64,000 nt of DNA from Paenibacillus sp. 32O-W (GCF_007679495.1 NZ_VEGP01000013.1:1-64000), one strand, 5' to 3'. Shown: positions 25,337 to 34,744, counted from the stretch's first letter. Notes: generated from the sequence alone by a model not told the origin. Numbers and translations are program-made.

Positions 25337-27046
25337 TTGAACGCGCAAACATGGAGGAACAGACTCGGGTCCATTCATCCGGCCGCGCTCATCATGTACG
25401 GTCTGATTGCTTGGTTCGTCGTGGCATTTCTGATTTACCCGAATTTGAACATTTATTATGAAATTTTTTTCAAGGGCGGCACCTTTTCGTTCGAGCCGGT
25501 GGAGAAGCTGCTGTCGTCCAAGCGGGCGATGACAAGTTTGTATAACAGCTTTCTGCTGGCTGTGTCGCTGGTCATTACGGTTAACATTGTCGGCATCACA
25601 CTGGTGCTCATTTCAGAGTACTTCGCTATCAAAGGTGCGAAAATATTGCGGCTCGGCTACTTTACGACCTTGATCTACGGCGGCGTCGTGCTGGTATCGG
25701 GATATAAGTTCGTCTATGGAGAAAACGGTTTCATGACGAAGCTGCTGTCGAGCGTGTTTCCTTCCTTCGATACGACCTGGTTCCACGGTTACTGGGCGGT
25801 GCTCTTCGTCATGACGTTCGCCTGCACGTCAAACCATGTGTTGTTTTTGGGCAATGCAATTCGGAAAATTGATTATCAAACGATTGAAGCGGCAAGAAAT
25901 ATGGGGGCTTCCACATTCTATATTTTGTGGCGGGTCGTTCTCCCTGTACTAAAACCGACCTTGTTCGCGCTCACGATTTTGGTTTTCCTAACAGGTCTGG
26001 CCGCGACGTCCGCTCCTTTAATTCTGGGCGGTACCGAGTTCCAAACGATTACGCCGATGATTTTGACATTCTCCAAGAGCATGACCTCCAGAGATTTGGC
26101 CGCCTTGCTGGCGCTCATTCTCGGCTTGGCTACGCTCATTTTGCTGACGATTATGATTCGTCTCGAACGTAGGGGCAACTTTATGTCGGTTTCCAAAGTC
26201 AAGTCGGAGCTGGTCAAACAGAAAATCGAAAACAAGTTTGCCAATATCGCTGCTCATGCGCTTGCGTACTTTCTGTTTATTCTATACATCATACCTGTCG
26301 TGCTGATCGTTATTTTCTCGTTTAGCGATGCGCACAGCATCGCGACGGCTACACTGAGCCTGAGCAGCTTCTCCTTGGATAACTATGTGCTGGTGTTCTC
26401 GAATATGGCTGCGTTCAAGCCTTACCTGGTAAGCATCGCGTATGCCGCATCCGCGTCCATCGCCGTTGTCGTACTTACTTTGGCCGCTTCGCGTATTTTG
26501 CACAAGTATAAAAACAAGTGGGCAACAGCTTTGGAATATGCGCTGCTGATTCCGTGGATGCTGCCGTCTACGTTGATCGCCATCGGCCTGATCGTCACCT
26601 TCAATGAGCCGCGGCTTGTCATCGGGAATTCGGTGCTGGTAGGAACCGTCTGGATGCTGTTTCTCGGCTATGTGATCGTACACATCCCGTTCACGCTGCG
26701 GATGGTCAAAGCGTCTTTCTTCAGCCTGGACAGCAACCTGGAGGATGCGGCAAGAAATTTGGGGGCGAAGACGTTCTACACCTTCCGCAGAGTGCTGCTG
26801 CCGATTATCCTGCCGTCGACGCTCGCCGTTCTGGCGCTAAACTTCAACAACACGTTGGCCGATTACGATTTGACCGTATTCCTGTACCATCCGTTGTACC
26901 AGCCGCTCGGCATCGTCATCAAAAACAGCACGGACGCGCAGGCGCTGGCCGATACGAAGGCATTGACGCTCGTCTATTCCGTCATCTTGATGATTATGTC
27001 CGCCATAACGCTCTATTTTGTGTACGGAAGAAGGAAAAGTTCGTAA
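25337..27046 (+). CDS. Fused ABC permease (two binding-protein-dependent transport domains)
   Basis: This 569-residue permease contains two tandem transmembrane domains, like FbpB/AfuB or PhnU-V fusions. About 12 membrane segments are visible, with two EAA loops: IEAARNMGASTFYILWRVVL near 185 and LEDAARNLGAKTFYTFRRVL near 470. The start is TTG with GGGGGTAGG upstream. It forms one operon with the regulator, the receptor remnant and the ATPase. Because the receptor gene is broken, this permease may be non-functional or may use a receptor from another locus. The reading frame itself is intact, suggesting the deletion is recent or that function persists. Confidence 0.88.
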   Translation: MNAQTWRNRLGSIHPAALIMYGLIAWFVVAFLIYPNLNIYYEIFFKGGTFSFEPVEKLLSSKRAMTSLYNSFLLAVSLVITVNIVGITLVLISEYFAIKGAKILRLGYFTTLIYGGVVLVSGYKFVYGENGFMTKLLSSVFPSFDTTWFHGYWAVLFVMTFACTSNHVLFLGNAIRKIDYQTIEAARNMGASTFYILWRVVLPVLKPTLFALTILVFLTGLAATSAPLILGGTEFQTITPMILTFSKSMTSRDLAALLALILGLATLILLTIMIRLERRGNFMSVSKVKSELVKQKIENKFANIAAHALAYFLFILYIIPVVLIVIFSFSDAHSIATATLSLSSFSLDNYVLVFSNMAAFKPYLVSIAYAASASIAVVVLTLAASRILHKYKNKWATALEYALLIPWMLPSTLIAIGLIVTFNEPRLVIGNSVLVGTVWMLFLGYVIVHIPFTLRMVKASFFSLDSNLEDAARNLGAKTFYTFRRVLLPIILPSTLAVLALNFNNTLADYDLTVFLYHPLYQPLGIVIKNSTDAQALADTKALTLVYSVILMIMSAITLYFVYGRRKSS

Positions 27047-27276
27047 GAAGGGACAAAGAAGCAGAATAGTCTGCTTTTGATTTGGCCAAGTCAACCGTTT
27101 GAGGAGGACTGGAAGGTTGCGGGTTTTGCAATATTCATGGCTTAGGTTTCCAAGCACTCTACGGGTGGCTTGCGGCGGGTTTGCATAACTGTGCAGACAC
27201 CGCCTATTTTATTGTCTCCTGCCTCTGTATGGATTTCCCCGGTTTCCGGGTGCCGTCTCACTTTTCTCCGTTTGAT

Positions 27277-27413
27277 CCTCCGAGTACTGTATAAACCACT
27301 ATCGAAGCGAAGCAAGAAGATCGACCTCGTTTAGAGGAAGGTTTAGACGTCGACTCCAAGTAGAGTGCGGACGGAAGGAATACGCTTCTAAGGCCACACG
27401 TCTCTGTAGGGGG
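27277..27413 (+). repeat. Family 1 structured repeat, copy 4
   Basis: This copy is 137 bp. The ends CCTCCGAGT and CTCTGTAGGGGG are the most diverged of the four. The interior TTAGAGGAAGGTTTAGAC is identical to copy 1, and GTATAAACC and ATCGAAGCG are kept. The central hairpin ACTC/GAGT lies at 27353-27366. Confidence 0.76.
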
Positions 27414-27467
27414 ACTCAATCTGTGGCTTCGGATGACCGCAAAACAGGGCGGGACAAAATAATGGAT

Positions 27468-27510
27468 TTTACATTGGAAGAGGAAATATTTTAGAATATG
27501 GTATATTCTA
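27468..27510 (+). promoter_or_regulatory. Promoter with overlapping palindrome before the HAD gene
   Basis: TTTACA (27468-27473) and TAGAAT (27492-27497) are 18 bases apart. The -10 lies in a perfect inverted repeat TAGAATA-N5-TATTCTA (27492-27510), which could be an operator or simply an AT-rich palindrome. Confidence 0.45.
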
Positions 27511-27555
27511 ATCTTTTAGCCGGCCATTCAGATAGCAGATTAAGGAGATAGAATC

Positions 27556-28293
27556 ATGACCAAGCAAACATTATTATTCGATCTGGACGATACATTGATC
27601 CATTGCAATAAATACTTTCAAGGGGTTATCGATCATTTTGCCGAGCAGCTGGCCCTGTGGTTTGCAGAATACCGGCTCGGCATAGACGAAATCAAGCAGA
27701 AGCAGCTGGATATCGACATTTCCGGAGTCACCCGGTTTGGGTTTACTCTGGAGCATTTTCCGCAATCGCTGGTGGACACTTATTTGCACTTCGCCGCGGT
27801 TTATGGGCGGCCGGTCTCGGAACGGGAAACCGCTTGGCTGAAGGAACTGGGATGGTCGGTTTACGATCAGGATGCCGAGCCTTATCCGTACATGGCGGAA
27901 ACTCTGGAGGAGCTGCGGACCGACGGGCATCAGCTATGCTTGTATACCGGCGGGGTTCCGGCCGTCCAGCAGAAGAAGGTGAAGAAGGCGGGGCTGGAAG
28001 CTTTCTTCGAAAACCGCATGTTCGTCCGCCGGCACAAAAATACAGAGGCGCTAGACGAAATATTGAAATCCGGACCCTTTGACCGCAAGCGGACCTGGAT
28101 GATAGGCAACTCTATAAGAACCGATGTGCTTCCCGCCCTGGAAAACGGGATTCATTCCATCTATTTGCCTTCTCCCAACGATTGGGAGTTTAATCTGGTA
28201 GAGGTAAATGCCGAGCCGCAGGGAGCTTTCCTTACTCTATCCTCGTTAAAAGAAATCCGGTATGCCATCAGAGAGTATACAAGCTCCGGATAG
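27556..28293 (+). CDS. HAD-superfamily hydrolase
   Basis: This 245-residue haloacid-dehalogenase-type phosphatase has motif I LLFDLDDTLI (nucleophile D9, acid D11), motif II LCLYTGG, motif III lysine in the KNTEAL region, and motif IV MIGNSIRTDVLPA. A helical cap lies between motifs I and II (about 20-100). AAGGAG precedes the ATG. It is monocistronic, with its own promoter. Substrates are usually small phosphorylated metabolites (phosphoglycolate-like or nucleotides); none is implied by the neighbours. Confidence 0.85.
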   Translation: MTKQTLLFDLDDTLIHCNKYFQGVIDHFAEQLALWFAEYRLGIDEIKQKQLDIDISGVTRFGFTLEHFPQSLVDTYLHFAAVYGRPVSERETAWLKELGWSVYDQDAEPYPYMAETLEELRTDGHQLCLYTGGVPAVQQKKVKKAGLEAFFENRMFVRRHKNTEALDEILKSGPFDRKRTWMIGNSIRTDVLPALENGIHSIYLPSPNDWEFNLVEVNAEPQGAFLTLSSLKEIRYAIREYTSSG

Positions 28294-28990
28294 GGGTGTT
28301 CCCGAAAGCAGCCATTTGGTTAAATACCGCTTTTCTGCTGGTGCCGTGCAAGCGGAATGGCGCGTCTAACTGTATTTTGTACAGGTAGATTCAAGCGAAT
28401 GGGCGAAAATGATCAAACTAACTGGATAAACTACAGTTAAAATGGGCAACTTTGGGCGAAACGGCTGTTTTGGCGCAAACTAGCTGTAGGTTTTCCAGTT
28501 AGTTTCCATATTTCTTCCGAATATAGAAATCTAACTGTATGGAATCCATTTAGTTTTCAAATTTCACACTATTGAAGCAATTCAACTCTATTCTACCTGG
28601 AAAATCCATCCATTTTCATCATCTGATGGTGTCGCGGTCAGCGGCATGGGGGTCTAGATGGAAAAAATGTACTTAGAATCGAGTTTTTTTACTGATATCG
28701 TCCTTTTAGCACAAACTAGCTGGAGGTTTTCCCGTTAGTTTTCTTTTTTTACCTGAAAGGAGCAAAACTAACTGGATGAAATCCAGTTAGCCCCCCCAGG
28801 CCTCTTTATCTACTTAAACAGTGGATTTGGAGGTTTTTTTTGGCCTGTTAAGCTCGATTCCTGAAGTCTCATAATCTCTCAATAATTTGTCCGGGCCGGT
28901 TCTATCTTCCGTTTTCGTTTCATAGATTGCTTAGTAGACAAACAGCTGCAGCATTCTACGAGACTAACTAACGGGATCGGAGGAAGTAAT
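28294..28990. other. Gene-free stretch with a cluster of family 4 repeats
   Basis: This 697-base spacer between the HAD gene and spoIIP is largely made of short repeats around 28410-28790 (see separate entry). I see no gene. The spoIIP promoter must lie near its right end. Confidence 0.55.
28410..28790. repeat. Family 4 repeat cluster
   Basis: Motif CAAACTAACTGGAT or CAAACTAGCTG followed by GGTTTTCCAGTTAG or GGTTTTCCCGTTAG recurs near 28414, 28475, 28711 and 28764. The last is a perfect hairpin CTAACTGGAT-GAA-ATCCAGTTAG (28768-28790). TCTAACTGTATGG and ATCCATTTAG near 28530 is a decayed unit. The same motifs occur at 7803-7884. Confidence 0.65.
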
Positions 28991-30211
28991 ATGAAATGGA
29001 CAGCGTTCACGATGGATTTAAGCAAAATACGCAAAACCGCGCAAAATGTCCGGGTAATGAGCAAAAATCTGATGATTCTATCTCTCAGTACGCTGTTATT
29101 TTTTCTATTTCTGGGATTGGCGGGCTATGCTCAAACCTATTTGAAGAACTCTCCGCTCTCCTCTATGAAAGGATTGGCGGCGCAGGTTTCCAACGATTTC
29201 TTTATCGACATGATCGGACTGGAGATTCCGCAGCTTAACCGGGAGAGGGAATCTACCTTTTCGGGGGAGAATGTGTTCGGGTTTCTGTTTCGTTTGGTTA
29301 CCGATATTAACCCGAAGGATCCCAAAACCTTGCTGGCGAGAGAAGTTCCCGGCTTAGGGAATGCGAGCGCAACACCCATCCGGGGAACCGGTACAGGAGC
29401 TCCGCCCCAGGATTATGGCCCGCCTCCGGCTGACGACAAACCGGGTTCGCAAGGTGAGAATCCTGCCGTTCAGCCCCCGGAAGAGTCGCCGAGCCCTGCT
29501 CCATCGCCGGAGCCTTCATCCCAGCCTCCGCAGGAGAAGCCGACGACAGGGGATAAGAAAGTGGTGCTCATCTATCACACTCATTATGAAGAGTCTTGGG
29601 TGCCGGAGTTAGGGATCGAAGAAGCGGATAAGGCTTACGACGAGAAGCTCAACATTACGCTAGTAGGCAAGAGATTGGCCGAGAAGCTCGAGGAGAAGGG
29701 GGTAGGGGCAGTCGATTACAGCCCCGAATACAAGAAAACACAGGCGGACTACAGCTGGTATAAATCCTACAAATATTCCCGAAATACCGTGAAGGAAGCT
29801 TTTGCCGCGCATCCGGAAATTAATTTCGTGTTCGATATTCACAGAGATTCCCTTCCCCGCGAGAAAACGACAGCCCGAATTGACGGCGTAGATTATGCCC
29901 AGGTCTATTTCATCATCGGACAGAAAAATCCGGATTGGGAAAAGAACGAACAGTTCGCCTCCCGCATTCACGACAAGCTGGAGCAGAAAATGCCCGGGCT
30001 GTCCCGGGGAATCTGGGGGAAATCGGCTCACCAGGGAGATGCCGAGTATAACCAGTCCTTGACCCCTAACAGTGTGCTCATTGAGATTGGCGGTCCCTTC
30101 AATACGTTGGAGGAAAGCTACCGCACGGCAGATATATTGGCCGACGTGATTTCCGAAATCTATTGGGATGCGGAGAAGGTGGATGCTCCCGCCGGCGCGT
30201 CCAACGGATGA
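28991..30211 (+). CDS. spoIIP: SpoIIP, engulfment peptidoglycan hydrolase
   Basis: SpoIIP, with SpoIID and SpoIIM, removes septal peptidoglycan so the mother cell can engulf the forespore. It has amidase and endopeptidase activity. The 406-residue protein has an N-terminal membrane segment (about 31-49). A region with FIDMIGLEIPQL follows, then a Pro/Ser-rich linker (about 130-180) and the catalytic domain with LIYHTHYEESW and FVFDIHRDSLPRE, whose His and acidic residues bind zinc. The ending PNSVLIEIGGPFNTLEESYR is typical. AGGAGG-like GGAGGAAG precedes the ATG. yqxA follows after 9 bases, as in B. subtilis. Confidence 0.95.
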   Translation: MKWTAFTMDLSKIRKTAQNVRVMSKNLMILSLSTLLFFLFLGLAGYAQTYLKNSPLSSMKGLAAQVSNDFFIDMIGLEIPQLNRERESTFSGENVFGFLFRLVTDINPKDPKTLLAREVPGLGNASATPIRGTGTGAPPQDYGPPPADDKPGSQGENPAVQPPEESPSPAPSPEPSSQPPQEKPTTGDKKVVLIYHTHYEESWVPELGIEEADKAYDEKLNITLVGKRLAEKLEEKGVGAVDYSPEYKKTQADYSWYKSYKYSRNTVKEAFAAHPEINFVFDIHRDSLPREKTTARIDGVDYAQVYFIIGQKNPDWEKNEQFASRIHDKLEQKMPGLSRGIWGKSAHQGDAEYNQSLTPNSVLIEIGGPFNTLEESYRTADILADVISEIYWDAEKVDAPAGASNG

Positions 30212-30220
30212 GGTGGCAGG

Positions 30221-30682
30221 ATGAAGCGCTTCTCGTACCGCTTGTTATTCGTAGCTTTAGTGTTCGCTGCAGGTATTTTCTACGGGATAGATGTGGTATC
30301 TACGGACCATGAACCGGCCGGAGCGGCGCGCTTGCTAGAACCCGACCGGCCGCCCGGCGGCTCTGCTACCTCGCCTTCGGATGCCGCAGCGGCTTCCTCC
30401 GTCCGTTCGGAGGGAACGAACTCCTCAAGCTCTCCCGGCGGTGTCCGTACCTCTGATACGGGCCGCCAGCCTCAAGACGGATCAGCCTCCTCATCCGCAG
30501 CCAAGAATGAATTCGGCAGGGAGGGGGCTTCCCCGGCCGGGCCGTTCCGCCCGGAGCCGGAGCTTAAGATTAGCGAATCCTTCTTGAACAAGCTGCTGAA
30601 CAAAATCGGGGAAGCGGTCCGTTGGCTTTCCGAGTTGGGCATGAGAGCGGTTATCGGGTTAGTGGATTGGATATTTGGTTGA
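30221..30682 (+). CDS. yqxA: YqxA-like small membrane protein
   Basis: This 153-residue protein has an N-terminal membrane segment (YRLLFVALVFAAGIFYGIDV). A long Ser/Pro/Gly-rich low-complexity stretch (about 30-115) follows, then a conserved amphipathic C-terminus (about 120-153, LKISESFLNKLLNKIGEAVR). The position between spoIIP and lepA and the layout match B. subtilis YqxA (DUF3679), whose function is not established; sporulation-linked expression is likely from the 9-base spacing to spoIIP. The low-complexity middle is longer than in Bacillus. A terminator follows at 30698-30724. Confidence 0.75.
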   Translation: MKRFSYRLLFVALVFAAGIFYGIDVVSTDHEPAGAARLLEPDRPPGGSATSPSDAAAASSVRSEGTNSSSSPGGVRTSDTGRQPQDGSASSSAAKNEFGREGASPAGPFRPEPELKISESFLNKLLNKIGEAVRWLSELGMRAVIGLVDWIFG

Positions 30683-30697
30683 AGCTATTCGGCTAAA

Positions 30698-30724
30698 GCT
30701 ATTCGGTCAATAGCCTCTTTTTTG
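30698..30724 (+). terminator. spoIIP-yqxA terminator
   Basis: GCTATT (30698-30703) pairs with AATAGC (30709-30714), followed by CTCTTTTTT. A tandem copy of AAGCTATTCGG precedes it. Confidence 0.72.
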
Positions 30725-30732
30725 CAATTTCA

Positions 30733-30762
30733 TTGATGCGGGTTCCCCCGGCATGCTATAAT
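30733..30762 (+). promoter_or_regulatory. lepA promoter
   Basis: TTGATG (30733-30738), an 18-base spacer and a perfect TATAAT (30757-30762) lie 35 bases before the lepA ATG. Confidence 0.6.
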
Positions 30763-30797
30763 GATTGTCATTGTATATTGCTCTTTTGGGGGTAAGC

Positions 30798-32615
30798 ATG
30801 ACGGACATTCGTGTAAGACAACAAAACATTAGAAATTTTTCAATCATTGCGCATATCGACCACGGGAAATCGACGCTGGCCGACCGGATTTTGGAATATA
30901 CCGGAGCATTGACGACGAGGGAAATGCAGGATCAGGTGCTTGATCAGATGGATCTGGAACGGGAAAGAGGAATTACGATCAAGCTGCATGCCGTCCGCTT
31001 GAACTATAAGGCGGATGACGGCAATGTCTACATTCTCAATCTGATCGATACTCCCGGACACGTAGACTTTACTTATGAGGTGTCCCGAAGCCTGGCCGCC
31101 TGTGAAGGGGCTCTGCTGGTCGTCGATGCGGCGCAGGGAATCGAAGCCCAGACTTTGGCTAACGTGTATCTGGCGTTGGACAATGATCTGGAAATTCTGC
31201 CGGTCATTAACAAGATTGACCTGCCCAGCGCCGAACCGGAGCGGATTAAGCAGGAAATTGAGGATGTCATCGGTCTGGATGCCAGCGAAGCGGTGTTGGC
31301 TTCCGCCAAGGCCGGGATCGGGATCAAGGAAATTCTCGAGCAGATCGTGACCAAGGTTCCCGCTCCCCAGGGAGATCCGGATGAGCCGCTTAAAGCGCTT
31401 ATCTTCGACTCTCATTACGACCCTTACAAAGGGGTTATCGTCTACGTCAGGGTTGTGAACGGATCGATCAAGGCCGGGTCCAAAATCAAATTCATGGCGA
31501 CGAACAAAACGTTCGAAGTCATTGAGGTCGGAGCGTTTATGCCGAGGATGTCGATCGTGGACGAGCTCTATGTCGGCGATGTCGGGTTCATTGTGGCCGG
31601 GATCAAGAATGTTAAGGATACACGGGTAGGGGATACGGTCACCGATGCCAAGAATCCGACGGCCGAGCCGCTGCCCGGCTACCGCCGCATCAATCCGATG
31701 GTGTTCTGCGGAATGTATCCGATTGAAACATCCGATTACGATGATCTGCGCGAAGCCTTGGAGCGTCTGGAACTGAATGACGCCTCCCTCAGCTACGAGC
31801 CCGAAACCTCTTCGGCGCTCGGCTTCGGATTCCGGTGCGGATTCCTCGGTTTGCTTCATATGGAGATTATTCAGGAACGGATCGAGCGAGAGTTCAATAT
31901 TCCGCTGATCACAACGGCCCCGAGCGTTGTCTTCAAGGTGACGCTGACCAGCGGGCAGACGGTCGAAATCGATAATCCTTCCAATTATCCCGAGCAAGGG
32001 AAGATCGAATACGTGGAAGAGCCGTTCGTTAAAGCTTCGATTATCGTTCCCAATGATTTTGTCGGTGCGATTATGGAGCTGTGCCAAGGCAAGCGCGGGG
32101 AATTCATCAATATGGAATACCTGGATACCAACCGGGTAACGTTGACCTATGACATCCCGCTGTCCGAAATCGTCTACGATTTCTTCGACCGGCTGAAATC
32201 GTCCACCAAAGGCTACGCTTCGTTCGACTATGATTTCTCCGGTTACAAGCGTTCCAATCTGGTGAAGATGGATATCTTGCTAAATGGAGAGCAGGTAGAC
32301 GCATTGTCGTTCATCGTGCACCGCGACCGGGCATACCATCGCGGGCGCCAAATCTGCGAGAAGCTGAAGGAACTGATCCCGCGCCAAATGTTCGAAGTGC
32401 CTATTCAGGCGGCGATCGGCCAGAAGGTGCTTGCCAGGGAGACGGTTAAGGCGATGAGGAAGAACGTATTGGCGAAATGTTACGGTGGGGATATTTCCCG
32501 TAAACGTAAATTGTTGGAGAAACAGAAAGAAGGAAAGAAGCGGATGAAACAGGTCGGAAGTGTAGAAGTGCCGCAGGAGGCGTTCATGGCGGTTCTCAGC
32601 CTGGACGACAATTGA
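30798..32615 (+). CDS. lepA: Elongation factor 4 (LepA)
   Basis: LepA is a ribosome-associated GTPase related to EF-G that remodels or back-translocates stalled ribosomes and aids 30S biogenesis. The product is 605 residues. P-loop AHIDHGKST (16-24), switch [18 protein letters not shown] for guanine binding, EF-G-like domains, and the LepA-specific C-terminal domain ending [20 protein letters not shown] are all present. ATG 30798 is chosen because GGGGGT lies just upstream and [20 protein letters not shown] is the family's normal N-terminus; the frame stays open 11 codons farther. It has its own promoter and terminator. Confidence 0.97.
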   Translation: MTDIRVRQQNIRNFSIIAHIDHGKSTLADRILEYTGALTTREMQDQVLDQMDLERERGITIKLHAVRLNYKADDGNVYILNLIDTPGHVDFTYEVSRSLAACEGALLVVDAAQGIEAQTLANVYLALDNDLEILPVINKIDLPSAEPERIKQEIEDVIGLDASEAVLASAKAGIGIKEILEQIVTKVPAPQGDPDEPLKALIFDSHYDPYKGVIVYVRVVNGSIKAGSKIKFMATNKTFEVIEVGAFMPRMSIVDELYVGDVGFIVAGIKNVKDTRVGDTVTDAKNPTAEPLPGYRRINPMVFCGMYPIETSDYDDLREALERLELNDASLSYEPETSSALGFGFRCGFLGLLHMEIIQERIEREFNIPLITTAPSVVFKVTLTSGQTVEIDNPSNYPEQGKIEYVEEPFVKASIIVPNDFVGAIMELCQGKRGEFINMEYLDTNRVTLTYDIPLSEIVYDFFDRLKSSTKGYASFDYDFSGYKRSNLVKMDILLNGEQVDALSFIVHRDRAYHRGRQICEKLKELIPRQMFEVPIQAAIGQKVLARETVKAMRKNVLAKCYGGDISRKRKLLEKQKEGKKRMKQVGSVEVPQEAFMAVLSLDDN

Positions 32616-32646
32616 CGGTAGACACACCGGCTGCCGCTGCTGTTCC

Positions 32647-32677
32647 GGCAGGAGGCTTACAGCCTTCCTGCCTTTTT
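32647..32677 (+). terminator. lepA terminator
   Basis: GGCAGGAGGCT (32647-32657) pairs with AGCCTTCCTGCC (32661-32672) across a TAC loop, followed by five T. Confidence 0.92.
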
Positions 32678-32761
32678 GTTAGTATGGATCCATTCAAGCA
32701 GGATTCCATCTAATCTATGCTTCCAGTCAGAAGCAATCCCGAGGAAAGTGAGGATGCCCTT

Positions 32762-33922
32762 ATGAAGCCGTTCTTCACCCCCGCTTCGGCGGTATATATT
32801 CATATCCCATTCTGCACCAATAAATGTCACTATTGTGATTTCAACTCTTATGTGCTTAAAGGACAGCCTGTGACCGAATACCTGGATGCGCTGGAACGGG
32901 AAATGGCGATGACGGTAGAGCGTTTCCCCGCCGGGAGGGTGGAAACCGTATTTGTAGGCGGCGGTACTCCTACGGTATTGCTGCCTGATCAGATGGAGCG
33001 GTTTCTGGGCCTGGTGCAGACGTACTTTCCGGATCGGACGGACCGTTTCGAATTTACGATGGAGGCCAATCCCGGCACGACCGATGCAGAGAAGCTTGCG
33101 GTCATGAAAGCCGGCGGGGTTAACCGGATCAGCTTCGGGGTCCAATCCTTCGATCCTGAATTGCTGAAACGGATCGGTCGTATCCACTCGGTGGACGATG
33201 TATATGAAAGCATTGAGAATGCGAAACGGATCGGCTTCTCCAATCTGTCCATCGACTTGATGCTCGGTCTGCCGAAGCAAACGGTCGGGATGATGAGCGA
33301 TTCCCTGGACAAGGCGCTTGAGCTGGATTTGCAGCATTATTCGATATATGCGCTCAAGGTGGAGGAGAATACCTTATTCCACAAGCTGTATCAGAGAAAT
33401 GAGCTGCCGCTTCCCGAAGAAGAGGAAGAGCTGTCCATGTACTTGATGACGATGAACAAGCTGAAGCAGGCCGGATATGCCCAATATGAAATCAGCAACT
33501 TTGCCATTCCCGGATTCGAAAGTCGGCATAATTTAATGTACTGGCATAATCGCAGCTACTACGGATTAGGAGCCGGTGCGCACGGTTATATGGAAGGGGT
33601 GCGGCATATTAATGTCAAAGGCATCCAGCCCTATATCGACGCAACCCGGCAAGGGCTTCCGATTCTGGAGGCCAATGAAGTCAGCCGCGGCGAAGCGATG
33701 GAGGATTTTATGATGGTCGGCTTGAGGGTGCTGAGCGGGGTCTCGGAAGACGATTTTGCCGATCAATTCGGCGAAAGCCTGATGGAAGTGTTCGGCCCGG
33801 TTATTAACCGTCTGACAGAGCAGGGGTTGCTGGAAGCAGACGAAGGCAGAGTCCGGTTATCCGATAAAGGAATACTGCTTGGCAATGAAGTTTTCGCCGA
33901 ATTCATCGGAATTTTATCTTGA
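32762..33922 (+). CDS. hemW: HemW, radical-SAM heme chaperone
   Basis: This oxygen-independent coproporphyrinogen oxidase-like protein, now regarded as a heme chaperone, has 386 residues. The radical SAM motif is HIPFCTNKCHYCDF (C18, C22, C25). GGGTPT and the SFGVQSFD motif bind SAM, and the HemN C-terminal domain follows. It has the CxxxCxxCxF form, lacking the extra N-terminal region of true HemN. ATG 32762 has GTGAGGA eight bases upstream; upstream in-frame codons lack a good site. Position between lepA and hrcA matches B. subtilis hemN/hemW. Confidence 0.92.
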   Translation: MKPFFTPASAVYIHIPFCTNKCHYCDFNSYVLKGQPVTEYLDALEREMAMTVERFPAGRVETVFVGGGTPTVLLPDQMERFLGLVQTYFPDRTDRFEFTMEANPGTTDAEKLAVMKAGGVNRISFGVQSFDPELLKRIGRIHSVDDVYESIENAKRIGFSNLSIDLMLGLPKQTVGMMSDSLDKALELDLQHYSIYALKVEENTLFHKLYQRNELPLPEEEEELSMYLMTMNKLKQAGYAQYEISNFAIPGFESRHNLMYWHNRSYYGLGAGAHGYMEGVRHINVKGIQPYIDATRQGLPILEANEVSRGEAMEDFMMVGLRVLSGVSEDDFADQFGESLMEVFGPVINRLTEQGLLEADEGRVRLSDKGILLGNEVFAEFIGILS

Positions 33923-34143
33923 ATTGATTATTCATAGTGTTGTATATTTATACGTAACTCTTTTAAAAGTTCAGGAAAAGGATTTCAAATATTCAAGAGC
34001 AAATTCAAGAGAAAGCCAAGGGAAATCCAACGGATAACGGGCCAAGACTTTCTCTTACTCGGATCTGGTCGAAGCAGTCTGATAATCCTCCGGACTTCTA
34101 AATAAGAACGTTGTAACAGTATTTGGATTTGGCGGTGATGACG

Positions 34144-34605
34144 ATGGCTGTAATCTGTAGAAAAGCGGCGGAGCATGATTTGGATGCTTTATATCAGCTA
34201 ATTGACGGCTATGCCCAACAAGGAATTATGCTGCCCCGTTCCAAGGAACTGCTTAAATATTCCCTAGACAGTTTTGTCATTGCGGAAGAGGAAGGCCGTT
34301 TGCTGGGCTGCGGCTCCCTGTGCCAGTTAGGACAGGAGTTGGTTGAAATCCGTTCTCTGGGAGTGGCCGAGGGCTGCAAGGGCCGGGGAATTGGCCGAAA
34401 GCTGGTCGATTATTTAATCCGGGAAGCGAGAGAGGAAAAAATTCCCAAGATTATGGCTTTAACCTACGAGGTCGCTTTTTTTGAAAAAATGGGCTTCACG
34501 GTTGTACCAAAGGATATTTTCCCGGAAAAGGTATGGACCGACTGCATTCATTGCAAAAAGCAGCATTGCTGTGACGAAATTGCCGTGCTCAAACGCTTGG
34601 ATTAA
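34144..34605 (+). CDS. GNAT N-acetyltransferase (ArgA-like)
   Basis: This single-domain GNAT acetyltransferase has 153 residues. The acetyl-CoA loop is GCKGRGIGRKLVDYL and the preceding strand is EIRSLGVAE. The distal half has FFEKMGFTVVPKDIFPEKVW and a Cys-rich DCIHCKKQHCCDE, a pattern seen in ArgA-like N-acetylglutamate synthase proteins. The start is uncertain: ATG 34144 sits behind GGCGGTGA; ATG 34138 and TTG 34123 are in frame. It ends just before the heat-shock promoter at 34607 and is not part of that operon. The substrate may be glutamate or something else; no arg genes are nearby. Confidence 0.78.
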   Translation: MAVICRKAAEHDLDALYQLIDGYAQQGIMLPRSKELLKYSLDSFVIAEEEGRLLGCGSLCQLGQELVEIRSLGVAEGCKGRGIGRKLVDYLIREAREEKIPKIMALTYEVAFFEKMGFTVVPKDIFPEKVWTDCIHCKKQHCCDEIAVLKRLD

Positions 34606-34606
34606 C

Positions 34607-34636
34607 TTGACAACTTGCGTTTGGGTCTGGTATTTT
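34607..34636 (+). promoter_or_regulatory. hrcA-dnaK operon promoter
   Basis: A perfect TTGACA (34607-34612) is followed by an 18-base spacer and TATTTT (34631-34636). Transcription would start near 34643, placing the CIRCE element within the first few transcribed bases. Confidence 0.7.
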
Positions 34637-34647
34637 TGTAGTATCAC

Positions 34648-34674
34648 TTAGCACTCGTTTGAGTGGAGTGCTAA
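34648..34674 (+). promoter_or_regulatory. CIRCE operator (HrcA-binding site)
   Basis: TTAGCACTC (34648-34656), nine bases, then GAGTGCTAA (34666-34674) match the CIRCE consensus exactly. HrcA binds it and represses; heat stress titrates the chaperone that keeps HrcA active. All genes from hrcA to dnaJ, including the inserted chaperonin, are downstream of it. Confidence 0.97.
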
Positions 34675-34744
34675 CGAAGGACGCGGCAGCTTATCCGCGC
34701 CTATAACGGCTAACCGCACTCGCAACTGCATGGGAGGGATTGAC

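Larger units (their letters stand above)
27047..27555. other. Intergenic stretch: weak terminator, family 1 copy 4, HAD promoter
   Basis: A hairpin GGCGG (27174-27178) with CCGCC (27200-27204) and inner TGCA/TGCA followed by TATTTTATT may end the ABC operon. A family 1 repeat (27277-27413) and the HAD-gene promoter with a palindrome (27468-27510) follow. No gene seen. Confidence 0.55.

Noticed and set aside
28991-30211. A second spore-cortex lytic enzyme type for the gene after the family 4 cluster
   Set aside because: HTHYEESW, HRDS and the IEIGGPFNT ending, plus yqxA-lepA downstream, identify SpoIIP clearly.
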